Shown here piece by piece: positions 1-7,859 of a stretch of 18,430 nucleotides of DNA. The translations under genes were made by a program, and so were the position numbers. The DNA lies in assembly GCA_017502425.1 (NCBI GenBank), contig JAFVVB010000041.1, forward strand, positions 1 through 18,430, given 5' to 3'. How positions within the stretch are numbered: position 1 is the first letter of the stretch; each line of letters opens with the position of its first letter. Source of the DNA: Ruminococcus sp. Its GTDB lineage: Bacteria > Bacillota > Clostridia > Oscillospirales > Acutalibacteraceae. Under the pieces are notes generated by a model that was not told the DNA's origin, ran no database searches, and worked only from the letters and a program-made list of their open reading frames with translations.

Positions 1-2197
1 AGACAGGGACTCTTTACAGCTTGTCAGCGATAAAGTATCGGTGCGTTTAGCTAAGAACTTAAACGGCACTATGATGTATACTCCACAGATAGTTAAGGAA
101 GAGTACGGAGTAACACCTTCTGAGTTGATAGAGATTAAAGCTATTCAGGGTGATTCTTCCGACAACATTCCGGGTGTTGCGGGTATAGGACCTAAAGGTG
201 CTACCGAGCTTATTCAGAAATATAAGACAGTTAAGTATATTTACGAGAATATCGATGAGCTTGATATCAAAGAAAATATGCGTAAAAAACTCATCGCAAG
301 TAAAGATAACGCACTGATTAGCCGTATGCTCGGCGAGATTTGCTTAACTGCTCCGATTGATACCGATCTTGACTCGTATATGGTAACTCAGGGTGATAAA
401 AGCAAAGCAAAAGCTATGATGGCTAAACTTGAGCTGTTTTCACTTATCGCTAAACTCGGACTCGAAGAAGTAGAGGAAGGTGTACTTACTGTTGAGCGTG
501 AAAGCGAAGACGTTGAGGTTATCTCTAATGATAAAATTTCCGAAAAAGAAATAAAAGAGTATATAAAGAATAATGAGACACTGTGTTTTTACGTTTATTT
601 TGATAGTGATGATGTGCTCTCAAGACAGGTGGTTAAAACAGCGTATGCACTTGATAAAAAGCTTGTTTTATCGGAAGATACTAAGCTATTAACAACTATT
701 CTTGAAAATAAAGAAATCAGAAAAGCTGTATTTTCTTCAAAAGAATTATTTTCTTTTGCGGATAAATCAGGATTTGAGATAGAAAATCTTAGCTTTGATG
801 TAACGCTTTCGGCATATCTTCTTAATCCTAACGCGTCTTCATATGACCTTGAGAATTTATGTGCTCAGTATGAGGTAATGCTTCCTGATGTAGAAGAAGA
901 ATACAAGGATTACGCGTGCGTTTATGCTATGAAAGAGCTCATAAAAGTGCTTGATAGTAAAATCGACGAAGCTTCTCAGAAATCACTTTTGAATGATATA
1001 GAAATACCGCTTGCTAACGTACTTGCTAAGATGGAAAACATCGGCGTGATGGTCGATGTTGACGGTATCAGAAAATATGGTGATGATATTAAGGCGCAGG
1101 TTGACAATCTCGAAAAAGAGATTTACGACCAGATAGGCTATGAGTTCAATATAAATTCACCTAAACAGCTTGCTAAGGCACTTTTCGAGGACTTAGGACT
1201 TCCTGCTAAGAAAAAGACTAAGAGTGGTTATTCTACTAACGCTGATGTACTCGAGAGCCTTGTGAATTATCATCCTGTTATTTCGATGATTTTAAGATAT
1301 CGCACACTTGCTAAACTAAAATCCACTTACTGCGATTCTCTTATTAAGGTAGTACGTGACGATATGAGAATTCATTCGTCTTTTAACCAGACGGAAACAC
1401 GTACAGGAAGAATCAGCTCAACTGAGCCGAATTTACAGAATATTCCGGTACGTACTGAACTTGGTAGAGAGCTTCGACGTTTCTTTATTGCGAAAGAAGA
1501 CCACGTACTGATTGACGCGGACTATTCTCAGATTGAGCTCAGGGTTCTTGCACACATCTCGGGTGACGATAATATGTGCAAAGCCTTTATCGATAACGAG
1601 GATATCCACACCATTACTGCGTCACAGGTTTTTGATATGCCTGTTTCTATGGTCACACCGATTATGCGTAGTAGAGCAAAAGCGGTAAACTTCGGTATCG
1701 TTTACGGTATCGGTGCGTTTTCTCTTGCTAAAGATATTGGTGTTACTAATAAAGAAGCATCTAACTATATAAAATCCTATCTTGGTCACTACGCTAAGAT
1801 AGACTCATATATGAAGGATATTATTGAACGTGCTAAAAACGACGGCTACGTAGAGACTATATTCTCTCGCAGAAGGTATCTGCCTGAGCTTTCAGCGTCT
1901 AATCACATTACCAGAGCGTTCGGTGAACGTGTGGCACGAAATGCTCCTATTCAGGGCACAGCCGCTGATATTATCAAAATCGCGATGGTAAGAGTCGATA
2001 AACGATTAAAAGAAGAAGGGCTTTCAGCACGACTTATACTTCAGGTGCACGATGAACTTATTGTTGAGGCGCCTGCGTATGAAGCGATGAGAGTCGCTAT
2101 GCTTTTGCAAGAAGAGATGGAAAACGCAGTCAAACTCAACGTTCCGCTCGTAGCAGAAGCTAAAGTAGGAAAAACATGGTTTGAAGCAAAGGATTAA
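1..2197 (+). CDS. polA: DNA polymerase I, 5'-truncated by the window edge
   Basis: Family A DNA polymerase for Okazaki fragment processing and repair synthesis. The reading frame is open to the left edge: codons from base 2 read DRDSLQLVSDKV, a normal internal PolA segment, so the GTG at 41 is not the start and the gene begins outside the window. About 731 residues are visible. In order: the end of the 5'-3' flap nuclease domain with its helix-hairpin-helix GDSSDNIPGVAGIGPKGA (about bases 152-205); a 3'-5' exonuclease-like domain (about bases 540-950); and the polymerase domain with motif A DYSQIELR (from base 1520), motif B RSRAKAVNFGIVYG (from 1667) and motif C QVHDELIVEAP (from 2042). The proofreading domain seems degenerate: where Klenow fragment has DTE, this protein reads FYVYF near base 585. 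The next gene starts 5 bases after the stop. Confidence 0.97.
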   Translation, partial: DRDSLQLVSDKVSVRLAKNLNGTMMYTPQIVKEEYGVTPSELIEIKAIQGDSSDNIPGVAGIGPKGATELIQKYKTVKYIYENIDELDIKENMRKKLIASKDNALISRMLGEICLTAPIDTDLDSYMVTQGDKSKAKAMMAKLELFSLIAKLGLEEVEEGVLTVERESEDVEVISNDKISEKEIKEYIKNNETLCFYVYFDSDDVLSRQVVKTAYALDKKLVLSEDTKLLTTILENKEIRKAVFSSKELFSFADKSGFEIENLSFDVTLSAYLLNPNASSYDLENLCAQYEVMLPDVEEEYKDYACVYAMKELIKVLDSKIDEASQKSLLNDIEIPLANVLAKMENIGVMVDVDGIRKYGDDIKAQVDNLEKEIYDQIGYEFNINSPKQLAKALFEDLGLPAKKKTKSGYSTNADVLESLVNYHPVISMILRYRTLAKLKSTYCDSLIKVVRDDMRIHSSFNQTETRTGRISSTEPNLQNIPVRTELGRELRRFFIAKEDHVLIDADYSQIELRVLAHISGDDNMCKAFIDNEDIHTITASQVFDMPVSMVTPIMRSRAKAVNFGIVYGIGAFSLAKDIGVTNKEASNYIKSYLGHYAKIDSYMKDIIERAKNDGYVETIFSRRRYLPELSASNHITRAFGERVARNAPIQGTAADIIKIAMVRVDKRLKEEGLSARLILQVHDELIVEAPAYEAMRVAMLLQEEMENAVKLNVPLVAEAKVGKTWFEAKD

Positions 2198-2202
2198 ACA
2201 CT

Positions 2203-2652
2203 ATGAAAAATGTACTTTTTATTTGCACAGGAAATACATGCCGCAGCCCGATGGCACAGGCTTTATTCAATAAGATTTGTGAGGAAAAGGGTCTTGATAT
2301 GCACGCTTCTTCCGCAGGAGTGGCTACGGTTGACGGACTTACTGCTGCTAAGCATGCTATCGATACTATGGCTATGCAGGGTATCGATTTAAGCACTCAT
2401 AAATCAAGATTTCTGCCTAACGTGAAGCTTTCTAACTACGACTTATTCGTTACTATGAATTATGACCAGTCAACACTCGTGGAAAGCTTAGGTGTTCCAC
2501 GAGACCGCATTGTAGTACTTAGTAAAACTCCTGCTGATAAATATGATATCGAAGTAGGTATTGCTGATCCGTTCGGTTCAGATATGGCAGCATACAGAAA
2601 ATGCGCCGAAGACTTAAGAGTTGCTATCAATGAGCTCATAGAAACACTATGA
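2203..2652 (+). CDS. ywlE: Low-molecular-weight phosphatase, probable protein arginine phosphatase (YwlE-like)
   Basis: Cytoplasmic phosphatase of the low-molecular-weight protein tyrosine phosphatase family, 149 residues, normal length. The P-loop CTGNTCRS lies at residues 8-15 with nucleophile Cys8 and Arg14; the general acid is Asp122 in ADPFGSD. Residue 12 is Thr. In the family, Thr at this place (CTGNTCRS) marks protein arginine phosphatases such as Bacillus YwlE, while Ile (CxGNICRS) marks tyrosine phosphatases. Arginine specificity is therefore the better call, though inferred from one residue. YwlE reverses McsB arginine phosphorylation, which tags proteins for ClpCP; no mcsB or clpC lies in this window. 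Translation probably starts from AAAGG at 2188-2192 inside the end of polA. The TGA stop overlaps the next start in ATGA, pointing to coupled translation. Confidence 0.9.
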   Translation: MKNVLFICTGNTCRSPMAQALFNKICEEKGLDMHASSAGVATVDGLTAAKHAIDTMAMQGIDLSTHKSRFLPNVKLSNYDLFVTMNYDQSTLVESLGVPRDRIVVLSKTPADKYDIEVGIADPFGSDMAAYRKCAEDLRVAINELIETL

Positions 2653-3083
2653 AAATAGTTAGTATGACTAAGGAACACTTAGAGGGTGTTCTGGTGGTTG
2701 AAAACAACAGCTTTACTAATCCGTGGAGCGAAGAGAGTTTTTTATCTGAGCTAGAAAAGGAAACTTCTATTAACCTAGTAGCACTCAAAGACGAAAAAGT
2801 GGTAGGTTATGCTGTGCTTAGTACAGTACTCGATGAAGGAGACCTTCTCGATATAGCTGTTGATGAAAACTTCAGAAGACAAAAAATAGCGTCAGCACTT
2901 TTTGAAAAGATATTTGAAACAGCTTTGGAAAGAAAGCTTTCTTTTATTACACTTGAAGTAAGAGAAAGCAGTGTTCCTGCTATAAAACTATATCAGTCAC
3001 GCGGTTTTGAAACAGTAGGTATCAGAAAAAATTACTACCATAAACCTACTGAAAATGCAGTGCTGATGACCAAATATTTCTGA
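2649..3083 (+). CDS. rimI: Ribosomal protein S18-alanine N-acetyltransferase (GNAT)
   Basis: GNAT-fold N-acetyltransferase, 144 residues, the usual RimI length. It is expected to transfer an acetyl group from acetyl-CoA to the N-terminal alanine of ribosomal protein S18. The start of the family is visible in EGVLVVENNSFTNPWSEESF (about residues 12-31), where RimI proteins carry a similar NPWS motif. The acetyl-CoA pyrophosphate loop is RRQKIASALFEKI (about residues 76-88), followed by LEVRESSVPAIKLYQSRGF, the typical RimI/GNAT C-terminal half. It overlaps the phosphatase stop by 4 bases and has no strong ribosome binding site, so it is likely translated by coupling. Position directly before tsaD is the classic arrangement and supports RimI over a generic GNAT. 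Confidence 0.92.
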   Translation: MKIVSMTKEHLEGVLVVENNSFTNPWSEESFLSELEKETSINLVALKDEKVVGYAVLSTVLDEGDLLDIAVDENFRRQKIASALFEKIFETALERKLSFITLEVRESSVPAIKLYQSRGFETVGIRKNYYHKPTENAVLMTKYF

Positions 3084-3101
3084 CCTTTAAAGGGGATAAG
3101 T

Positions 3102-4115
3102 ATGAGAATTTTATCGATAGAAAGCAGCTGTGATGAAACTGCTGCTGCTGTGGTGGATGATGGCAGAGACGTTGTATCTTCTGTCATAGCATCACAGGTT
3201 GAAGAACATAAATTATACGGCGGAGTTGTGCCTGAGATTGCGTCCAGAAGACACGCGGAATCCATCGTCGGTGTTGTAAACGAAGCGTTAAACAAGGCGT
3301 CATCTACACTCGATGATATCGATGCGATAGCGGTTACTCACGCTCCGGGACTTATAGGTGCGTTGCTGGTTGGTGTTAATTTTGCGAAAGGACTTTCTCT
3401 TGCTACTAAAAAACCGCTGATACCGGTTCACCATTTACGCTCACATATTGCCGCTAATTATATTTCACATAAAGAATTAAAACCACCGTTTTTATGTTTG
3501 GTGGTCTCTGGTGGTCACAGCCACATCGTGATGGTTGAAAGCTATACTAAAATGAGTATTATTGGTCGCACCAGAGACGATGCCGCAGGAGAGGCTTTTG
3601 ATAAAGCGGCACGTACTATGGGTATACCATATCCAGGCGGAATAATGCTCGATAAAATAGCTGACGAAGGTGACGAAAATGCCTTTAAGCTACCTAGACC
3701 TAAAGTTGATGACGCTATATATGATTTTTCTTTCTCAGGTCTCAAGACCGCAGTTATCAATATCATCCATAATCTTGAGCAAAAAGGCGAAGAAGTCCCT
3801 AAAGCTGACGTGTGCGCTAGTTTCAGAAAAGCTGTCGTTACGTGCCTTAGCGAGAATTTCATTGCTGCTGCTAAAGACTTAGGAGTGAGCACTTTAGTCA
3901 CAGCAGGTGGAGTGTCGGCTAACTCACTTTTACGAAAAGAGCTCAAGGAAAAATGCGAGGAAAACGGATTTAAGCTTTATATGCCTGACCTTAGCTTGTG
4001 TGGTGATAATGCCGCTATGGTGGGCTCACAGGCGTACTATGAGTATCTTTCTGGTAACATAGCACCGCTTGACCTCAATGCGATTGCGACATTACCGATA
4101 GACTATCGAGAATAA
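3102..4115 (+). CDS. tsaD: tRNA N6-adenosine threonylcarbamoyltransferase TsaD
   Basis: Catalytic subunit that transfers the threonylcarbamoyl group from threonylcarbamoyl-AMP to A37 of ANN-decoding tRNAs (t6A modification); it works with TsaB and TsaE in bacteria. The 337-residue length is normal. Diagnostic features are the N-terminal ILSIESSCDETAAAVVD (residues 3-19), the metal-binding pair His111 and His115 in HHLRSHIAAN, the ATPase-fold SGGHSHIV (about 133-140), the late glycine motif TAGGVSANSLLRKEL and LCGDNAAMVG near the C-terminus. A good ribosome binding site AAAGGGG precedes the ATG. tsaB and tsaE, often next to rimI-tsaD, are not in the window. The operon continues after a 41-base gap. 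Confidence 0.97.
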   Translation: MRILSIESSCDETAAAVVDDGRDVVSSVIASQVEEHKLYGGVVPEIASRRHAESIVGVVNEALNKASSTLDDIDAIAVTHAPGLIGALLVGVNFAKGLSLATKKPLIPVHHLRSHIAANYISHKELKPPFLCLVVSGGHSHIVMVESYTKMSIIGRTRDDAAGEAFDKAARTMGIPYPGGIMLDKIADEGDENAFKLPRPKVDDAIYDFSFSGLKTAVINIIHNLEQKGEEVPKADVCASFRKAVVTCLSENFIAAAKDLGVSTLVTAGGVSANSLLRKELKEKCEENGFKLYMPDLSLCGDNAAMVGSQAYYEYLSGNIAPLDLNAIATLPIDYRE

Positions 4116-4156
4116 CTTTTGAATATATTGCAATAGTAAATGAAAGGGGTGACTGA

Positions 4157-5494
4157 ATGAGAAAAGTGTTTCAAAGAGGACTTAGCATTGTGATGTGTAT
4201 AGTTTTGGGTCTTATTTCGTGTTCGTGTGAGATTTACGATACGCTGTCTACGATTATGGAACCTAAAAAGGGCATAGTCGAAGATGTGTCGCTTGGATAC
4301 ACTTTGATTGACAGCACCGCTTTTACTTACTCACCTCACTATAAACCGTACGTGAGCAGAGATTCGTATAATCGTCTTGAAAACGATAGTATGCGTAAGC
4401 TTTACGATATGCTGTACACTAACGTTTATCATGTGTATCCTAAATCGTTTTCGGACAGCGAGTACAAAACAAAGCAGGTTATTTTAGAAGAAGCTTTGCT
4501 TTCGCAGGCTCAGATAAGACTCACGATAAAAGCGCTGACAGATGATAATCCTCATATTTTCTGGGTTTCCACTACTTTCGGGTATCTGGTTAATCAGGAG
4601 GAAAACTACACTGCCGTACAGCTTTACTCCCGCATGTCACCAAAGAAGCTTACTGAAAGCATAAATGCTCTTAAAGAAAAAGTTAACGGATTTTTCGCTT
4701 TGCTCAAAGCGGATATGACTGCTTATCAGTTAGAGCTTTATATCCACGATTATATTCTCAAAACATGCGAGTACGATGAAAATACACTCGATGTGTACAC
4801 AAGTATGGATATGACTAAAACCAATTCGTTTGACCCCTACGGTGTTTTAGTTAACGGACTTGCGGTGTGCGAGGGATACGCACGAACATTCCAGATGTTG
4901 TGTAACGGTGTAGGAATACGTTGTATTAACGTAATAGGAGAGAGTCATTCCGAGCTTCATATGTGGAATGCGGTACAGCTTGACGGAGATTGGTACTATG
5001 TTGATACCACGTGGGATGATAATAACGAAAAATCGTTTATGTACGACTATTTCAACATTAACGAAAAACAGCTTACTGTTGACCACGAGTTTTCACCACT
5101 TAATACCGAACTTACTGACGAAGAAATATGCGGTGATGATAAAATCAACGCACTAACATCTAATTTTTACATTCCAAAGTGTACCGAGACGGCTTTCAAC
5201 TACTATGTCAGAGAGAGCGTTCATCTTGAAAGCTACGACAGCGATGATGTTACTAATAGTCTGATGAAAGCGGCGTCTGAAAAAGCTGATTGTTTCCATA
5301 TATACATCGATCCGAAAGAATTCACTTTTGACTATGCGGTAGACCAGATGTTTTTTTCTTATCCTCAGTACTTCTTTCAGTACGTTGATTCAGTCAATAA
5401 TAGTCTTACCGACTACTCGATAGATGTGACTAACCTGTCTTTGTATCAAAAAGAAGCGCTATCGTCAGTCACGGTAGTTCTAAATTATATATAG
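4157..5494 (+). CDS. Transglutaminase-like domain lipoprotein
   Basis: Predicted lipoprotein of 445 residues, exported and lipid-anchored outside the membrane. Residues 1-21 form a signal peptide with lipobox LISC, so Cys22 would be lipidated. Residues about 225-295 form a transglutaminase-like core (papain-like fold) with a complete triad: Cys238 in VNGLAVCEGYA, His268 in SELHMWNAV and Asp283 in WYYVDTTWDD. Such bacterial domains act as thiol peptidases or cross-linking enzymes on cell-wall or surface proteins; the substrate here cannot be read from sequence. The about 190 residues before the core and about 150 after it match nothing I recognise. A ribosome binding site AAAGGGG lies before the ATG. 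It sits between tsaD and ruvX, an unexpected place for an envelope protein, but the same operon and codon style suggest co-transcription. Confidence 0.88.
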   Translation: MRKVFQRGLSIVMCIVLGLISCSCEIYDTLSTIMEPKKGIVEDVSLGYTLIDSTAFTYSPHYKPYVSRDSYNRLENDSMRKLYDMLYTNVYHVYPKSFSDSEYKTKQVILEEALLSQAQIRLTIKALTDDNPHIFWVSTTFGYLVNQEENYTAVQLYSRMSPKKLTESINALKEKVNGFFALLKADMTAYQLELYIHDYILKTCEYDENTLDVYTSMDMTKTNSFDPYGVLVNGLAVCEGYARTFQMLCNGVGIRCINVIGESHSELHMWNAVQLDGDWYYVDTTWDDNNEKSFMYDYFNINEKQLTVDHEFSPLNTELTDEEICGDDKINALTSNFYIPKCTETAFNYYVRESVHLESYDSDDVTNSLMKAASEKADCFHIYIDPKEFTFDYAVDQMFFSYPQYFFQYVDSVNNSLTDYSIDVTNLSLYQKEALSSVTVVLNYI

Positions 5495-5514
5495 TTAATT
5501 ACTCAGGAGATAAA

Positions 5515-5925
5515 ATGATTATTATTTCAGTAGATTTAGGCAAAGCCAGAACAGGACTTGCTATCAGCGATAAAACAGGTTTTCTGGCATCACCGCTTTA
5601 TACGATAGACGAGAAAAGTCCGAGTAGGATTCTTAAGAAAGTTGCGAAAGCGGTTAATGATAATAACGCACAGCTAATAGTGGTAGGACTTCCTAAGAAT
5701 ATGGACGGAAGCGAAGGAGAAAGTGCTCAAAGATGCAGAGAGTTTGCGGATAGTTTAAGTGAACTTACCGGAGTAAAAACCGTTATGCAGGATGAGCGTG
5801 GCACCACTATCACAGCTCACGGATATTTATCAGCACGTGATGTAAAAGGTAAAAAACGCAAGGCTCAGGTAGACACCGTAGCCGCCGCGATAATTCTTCA
5901 GGATTATCTTGATTCAAATAGATAA
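5515..5925 (+). CDS. ruvX: Holliday junction resolvase-like protein / pre-16S rRNA nuclease YqgF
   Basis: RNase H-fold protein of the YqgF/RuvX family, 136 residues, normal length. Family members trim the 5' end of pre-16S rRNA and were first proposed as Holliday junction resolvases. Visible signatures are the N-terminal VDLGKARTGLAIS with Asp7, the central VVGLPKNMDGSEG (about residues 58-70), QDERGTT with Asp93-Glu94, and the C-terminal VDTVAAAIILQDYL with Asp120. The acidic residues expected for metal binding are thus present. A ribosome binding site CAGGAG precedes the ATG. It is followed after 12 bases by the UPF0291 gene, whose ribosome binding site overlaps the ruvX stop codon. In this operon it joins tsaD and rimI in translation-apparatus maturation. 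Confidence 0.95.
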   Translation: MIIISVDLGKARTGLAISDKTGFLASPLYTIDEKSPSRILKKVAKAVNDNNAQLIVVGLPKNMDGSEGESAQRCREFADSLSELTGVKTVMQDERGTTITAHGYLSARDVKGKKRKAQVDTVAAAIILQDYLDSNR

Positions 5926-5931
5926 GGAGGG
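5924..5931 (+). promoter_or_regulatory. Strong ribosome binding site overlapping the ruvX stop
   Basis: AAGGAGGG, a near-perfect Shine-Dalgarno sequence, six bases before the ATG at 5938. Its first two bases belong to the ruvX TAA stop (5923-5925), implying translational coupling of ruvX and the UPF0291 gene. Confidence 0.85.
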
Positions 5932-5937
5932 TGTATT

Positions 5938-6153
5938 ATGACACATGAATTAATAGAAAAGATTAATGAGTTATCAAGAAAAAAGCGTGAGCAAGGACTC
6001 AATGATGAGGAGCAGAAACTCCAGAAAGAACTTTATAAAGAGTATTTGGCACAGTTTCGCAGTAATTTTAAAAAGCAGCTCAATAACGTTGACGTAGAGC
6101 TTCCGGGAGGAAAGGTAGTACCACTTACTGAACTTCCTAAAAAGAATAAGTAA
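5938..6153 (+). CDS. UPF0291 (DUF896, YnzC-like) small helical protein
   Basis: Small protein of 71 residues in the UPF0291/DUF896 family typified by Bacillus subtilis YnzC. The family pattern is clear: an N-terminal IEKINELSRKKREQGLNDEEQ, then KELYKEYLAQFRSNFKKQLNNV (about residues 31-52) and a short basic tail with PxGKxVxPL. YnzC is known as a two-helix hairpin; its role is unknown, although relatives lie in SOS or cell-division contexts in some bacilli. It has the strongest ribosome binding site of the operon, AAGGAGGG at 5924-5931, overlapping the ruvX stop, so high expression and coupling to ruvX are likely. It is the last gene before the hairpin terminator. Confidence 0.88.
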   Translation: MTHELIEKINELSRKKREQGLNDEEQKLQKELYKEYLAQFRSNFKKQLNNVDVELPGGKVVPLTELPKKNK

Positions 6154-6170
6154 ATATTCTATGTAAAGAA

Positions 6171-6209
6171 AAACCACCTGATTTTGCGTTGCAAAGTGTC
6201 AGGTGGTTT
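6171..6209. terminator. Bidirectional intrinsic terminator between convergent operons
   Basis: Arms AAACCACCTGA (6171-6181) and TCAGGTGGTTT (6199-6209) form an 11-base perfect stem; inside it, TTTGC and GCAAA (6183-6187 and 6191-6195) can extend the hairpin. A T-rich tail follows on the + strand (6207-6220), and the complementary strand also reads a T-rich tract past 6171. It therefore ends both the polA-UPF0291 operon and the minus-strand operon that finishes at 6225. Confidence 0.9.
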
Positions 6210-6224
6210 ATTTTTATATTTAGC

Positions 6225-7820
6225 TTAATTGATTTTATTCACCGGATTTGATTTTCGTGATAAACATTCGCATAAAGCGATGAATATGAAGAAAAACGGA
6301 GTGGTGATTGGTTGGTAGATGTTTACTATCGACTGAGCAGCGTAGGTAATTACAGGCATAACAAATACAAGAGAGAGGATGTTTTCTTTAGAAGTTTTGA
6401 GTGCTCTGTAAATAGTTGTGACAATAATTCCAAGATACGCTGAAAGCCCTAATATACCCTGAGTAACGAGATAGTTGAGATACTCGCTGTGGATACAGTC
6501 GGTTGAGCTGTTATTAAATCTATCGGAAAGTTCAGCAAAATGTGGTTCGAATACGTGGTAGAATGTGTCGCATCCACTACCGAAAAGAATGTGAACAGCA
6601 TCAAAGTTTAAAAAGTCTTTGACACCATTTATCCACATAAATCCTCGGTGAGTACCCCATCTGTCATCGAATCTGAAGTACTGAGAAAGTGAACCAATGT
6701 CAGTAGTGGTGTCAATAAATGTGTATTTATAGAACATATATCCGCACACAATAAGCACTAAAGAACCGAGTATAAGTACTATGGCGGTGAGAATGTTCTT
6801 TGGCCATATGCTTTCTAAATCCTTTTTATCTTTTGCCTTGTACATAAGCAAGGAAATAACGGCACAGATGATGATAATAAGGAATACTTCGTTACCATAC
6901 ACGAGCTTCTTGCCGATAGCCTCGAAACCTTTGGATTTATCATTTAAGAAGAATGAGAATACTCTGAGTACTTTACCTGAGAAGAACATGATAGCAAGTG
7001 CAAGCATAAATTTTCTGAACAGTCTTGCACTTTTGACGCATATAAGCATCATAAAAAACAGCATAGCGAAAAATCCGATGTATCCGCTGTTTGAGCCTGC
7101 CGATAAAAGTCCGCAGTACGCAAAGCATAGAGCCACGGCACTTAATATCATCATATTACGGCTTTTATATGTTATGAACATCATCAGACAAACCGGAAGG
7201 AAAATACACATATAGCTTGCGATAGTGTTTTTGTTTCCTATGGTGGTACCAAAATCGTTTACTATGTTATCGGAATATCCGGTCATAATACCCAGCGGGT
7301 CTATGTAGAAAAAGTGTAAAATCGCAAGTCCCGAGATGATACATCCAGCTACTAAAAAGAACGCTAAAACATATTCTTTATAGTAGTAAAATCTTGATAC
7401 GATGAAGTACATCGCAGTGTAAAGTGCAAGCAGTACAAGTCCGTTATCTCTGCCCGCACCACCGGTGAGAGAATCGAGCTTATATTCAGAAACCAAAGTG
7501 GTTATTACAGCAAATAAGAAGAAAAGGAAAAATGCGTAGTCAGTAACCGAAAATGAGAATATCGGTTTATGTTCAACTACTCTGTGTTCAATCGGAGCGT
7601 TTTTATCAAGAACATACGACAGCGAGATAATGCCTACTGATACAATCAGTAAAGATGTCAGAACAATAAAAAGGATAAATTTATCAGTTCTTGCGTGAAC
7701 ATACTGGTTAGATAAAAAAAGCTCAAACACAGTGAACATCAACAGTAGGTAGTAGCTGACTATCGAGTTTCTCATATTGTAGTTTGATTTGCTTTCAATT
7801 TTCATTTGTTTTTCATTCAT
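6225..7820 (-). CDS. O-antigen ligase-like (Wzy_C) polytopic membrane protein
   Basis: Integral membrane protein of 531 residues with roughly eleven to thirteen hydrophobic segments. The C-terminal third has the Wzy_C/O-antigen ligase pattern: an extracytoplasmic loop with FDDRWGTHRGFMWINGVKDF, then GSGCDTFYHVF and DCIHSEYLNYLVTQGILGL (His444), followed by more membrane helices. The family joins or polymerises lipid-carrier-linked glycans at the outer face of the membrane (WaaL, Wzy, PglL-type). In a Gram-positive cell the product would be a wall or surface glycan, or a glycosylated protein; the substrate is not readable. It is the last gene of the four-gene envelope operon, 39 bases after the EEP gene, with a weak ribosome binding site (AAGG about ten bases before ATG). 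No polysaccharide glycosyltransferase cluster flanks it. Confidence 0.82.
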   Translation of the reverse strand: MNEKQMKIESKSNYNMRNSIVSYYLLLMFTVFELFLSNQYVHARTDKFILFIVLTSLLIVSVGIISLSYVLDKNAPIEHRVVEHKPIFSFSVTDYAFFLFFLFAVITTLVSEYKLDSLTGGAGRDNGLVLLALYTAMYFIVSRFYYYKEYVLAFFLVAGCIISGLAILHFFYIDPLGIMTGYSDNIVNDFGTTIGNKNTIASYMCIFLPVCLMMFITYKSRNMMILSAVALCFAYCGLLSAGSNSGYIGFFAMLFFMMLICVKSARLFRKFMLALAIMFFSGKVLRVFSFFLNDKSKGFEAIGKKLVYGNEVFLIIIICAVISLLMYKAKDKKDLESIWPKNILTAIVLILGSLVLIVCGYMFYKYTFIDTTTDIGSLSQYFRFDDRWGTHRGFMWINGVKDFLNFDAVHILFGSGCDTFYHVFEPHFAELSDRFNNSSTDCIHSEYLNYLVTQGILGLSAYLGIIVTTIYRALKTSKENILSLVFVMPVITYAAQSIVNIYQPITTPFFFIFIALCECLSRKSNPVNKIN

Positions 7821-7859
7821 ATTATCAGAACCTTAATGATTAATAAAACACTATAAGTG

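Noticed and set aside
41..43. GTG 41 as the polA start
   Set aside because: The frame stays open to base 2 and upstream codons read as typical internal PolA sequence, so the start is outside the window.
3426..3458. TsaD motif HHLRSH in place of the common xxLEGH as a sign of inactivity
   Set aside because: Both metal-binding histidines, His111 and His115, are kept; the residues between vary in the family.
3542..3946. Minus-strand 134-codon ORF inside tsaD
   Set aside because: It lies wholly within a clear tsaD frame, has no recognisable domain and no ribosome binding site; a shadow frame.
6781..7215. Plus-strand 144-codon ORF inside the Wzy_C gene
   Set aside because: Antisense shadow of a well-supported membrane protein, with no domain of its own.
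7821..7859. Small hairpin CACTTATAGTG between the EEP and Wzy_C genes as a terminator
   Set aside because: Only a four-base stem with an interrupted T tract; too weak to end transcription.
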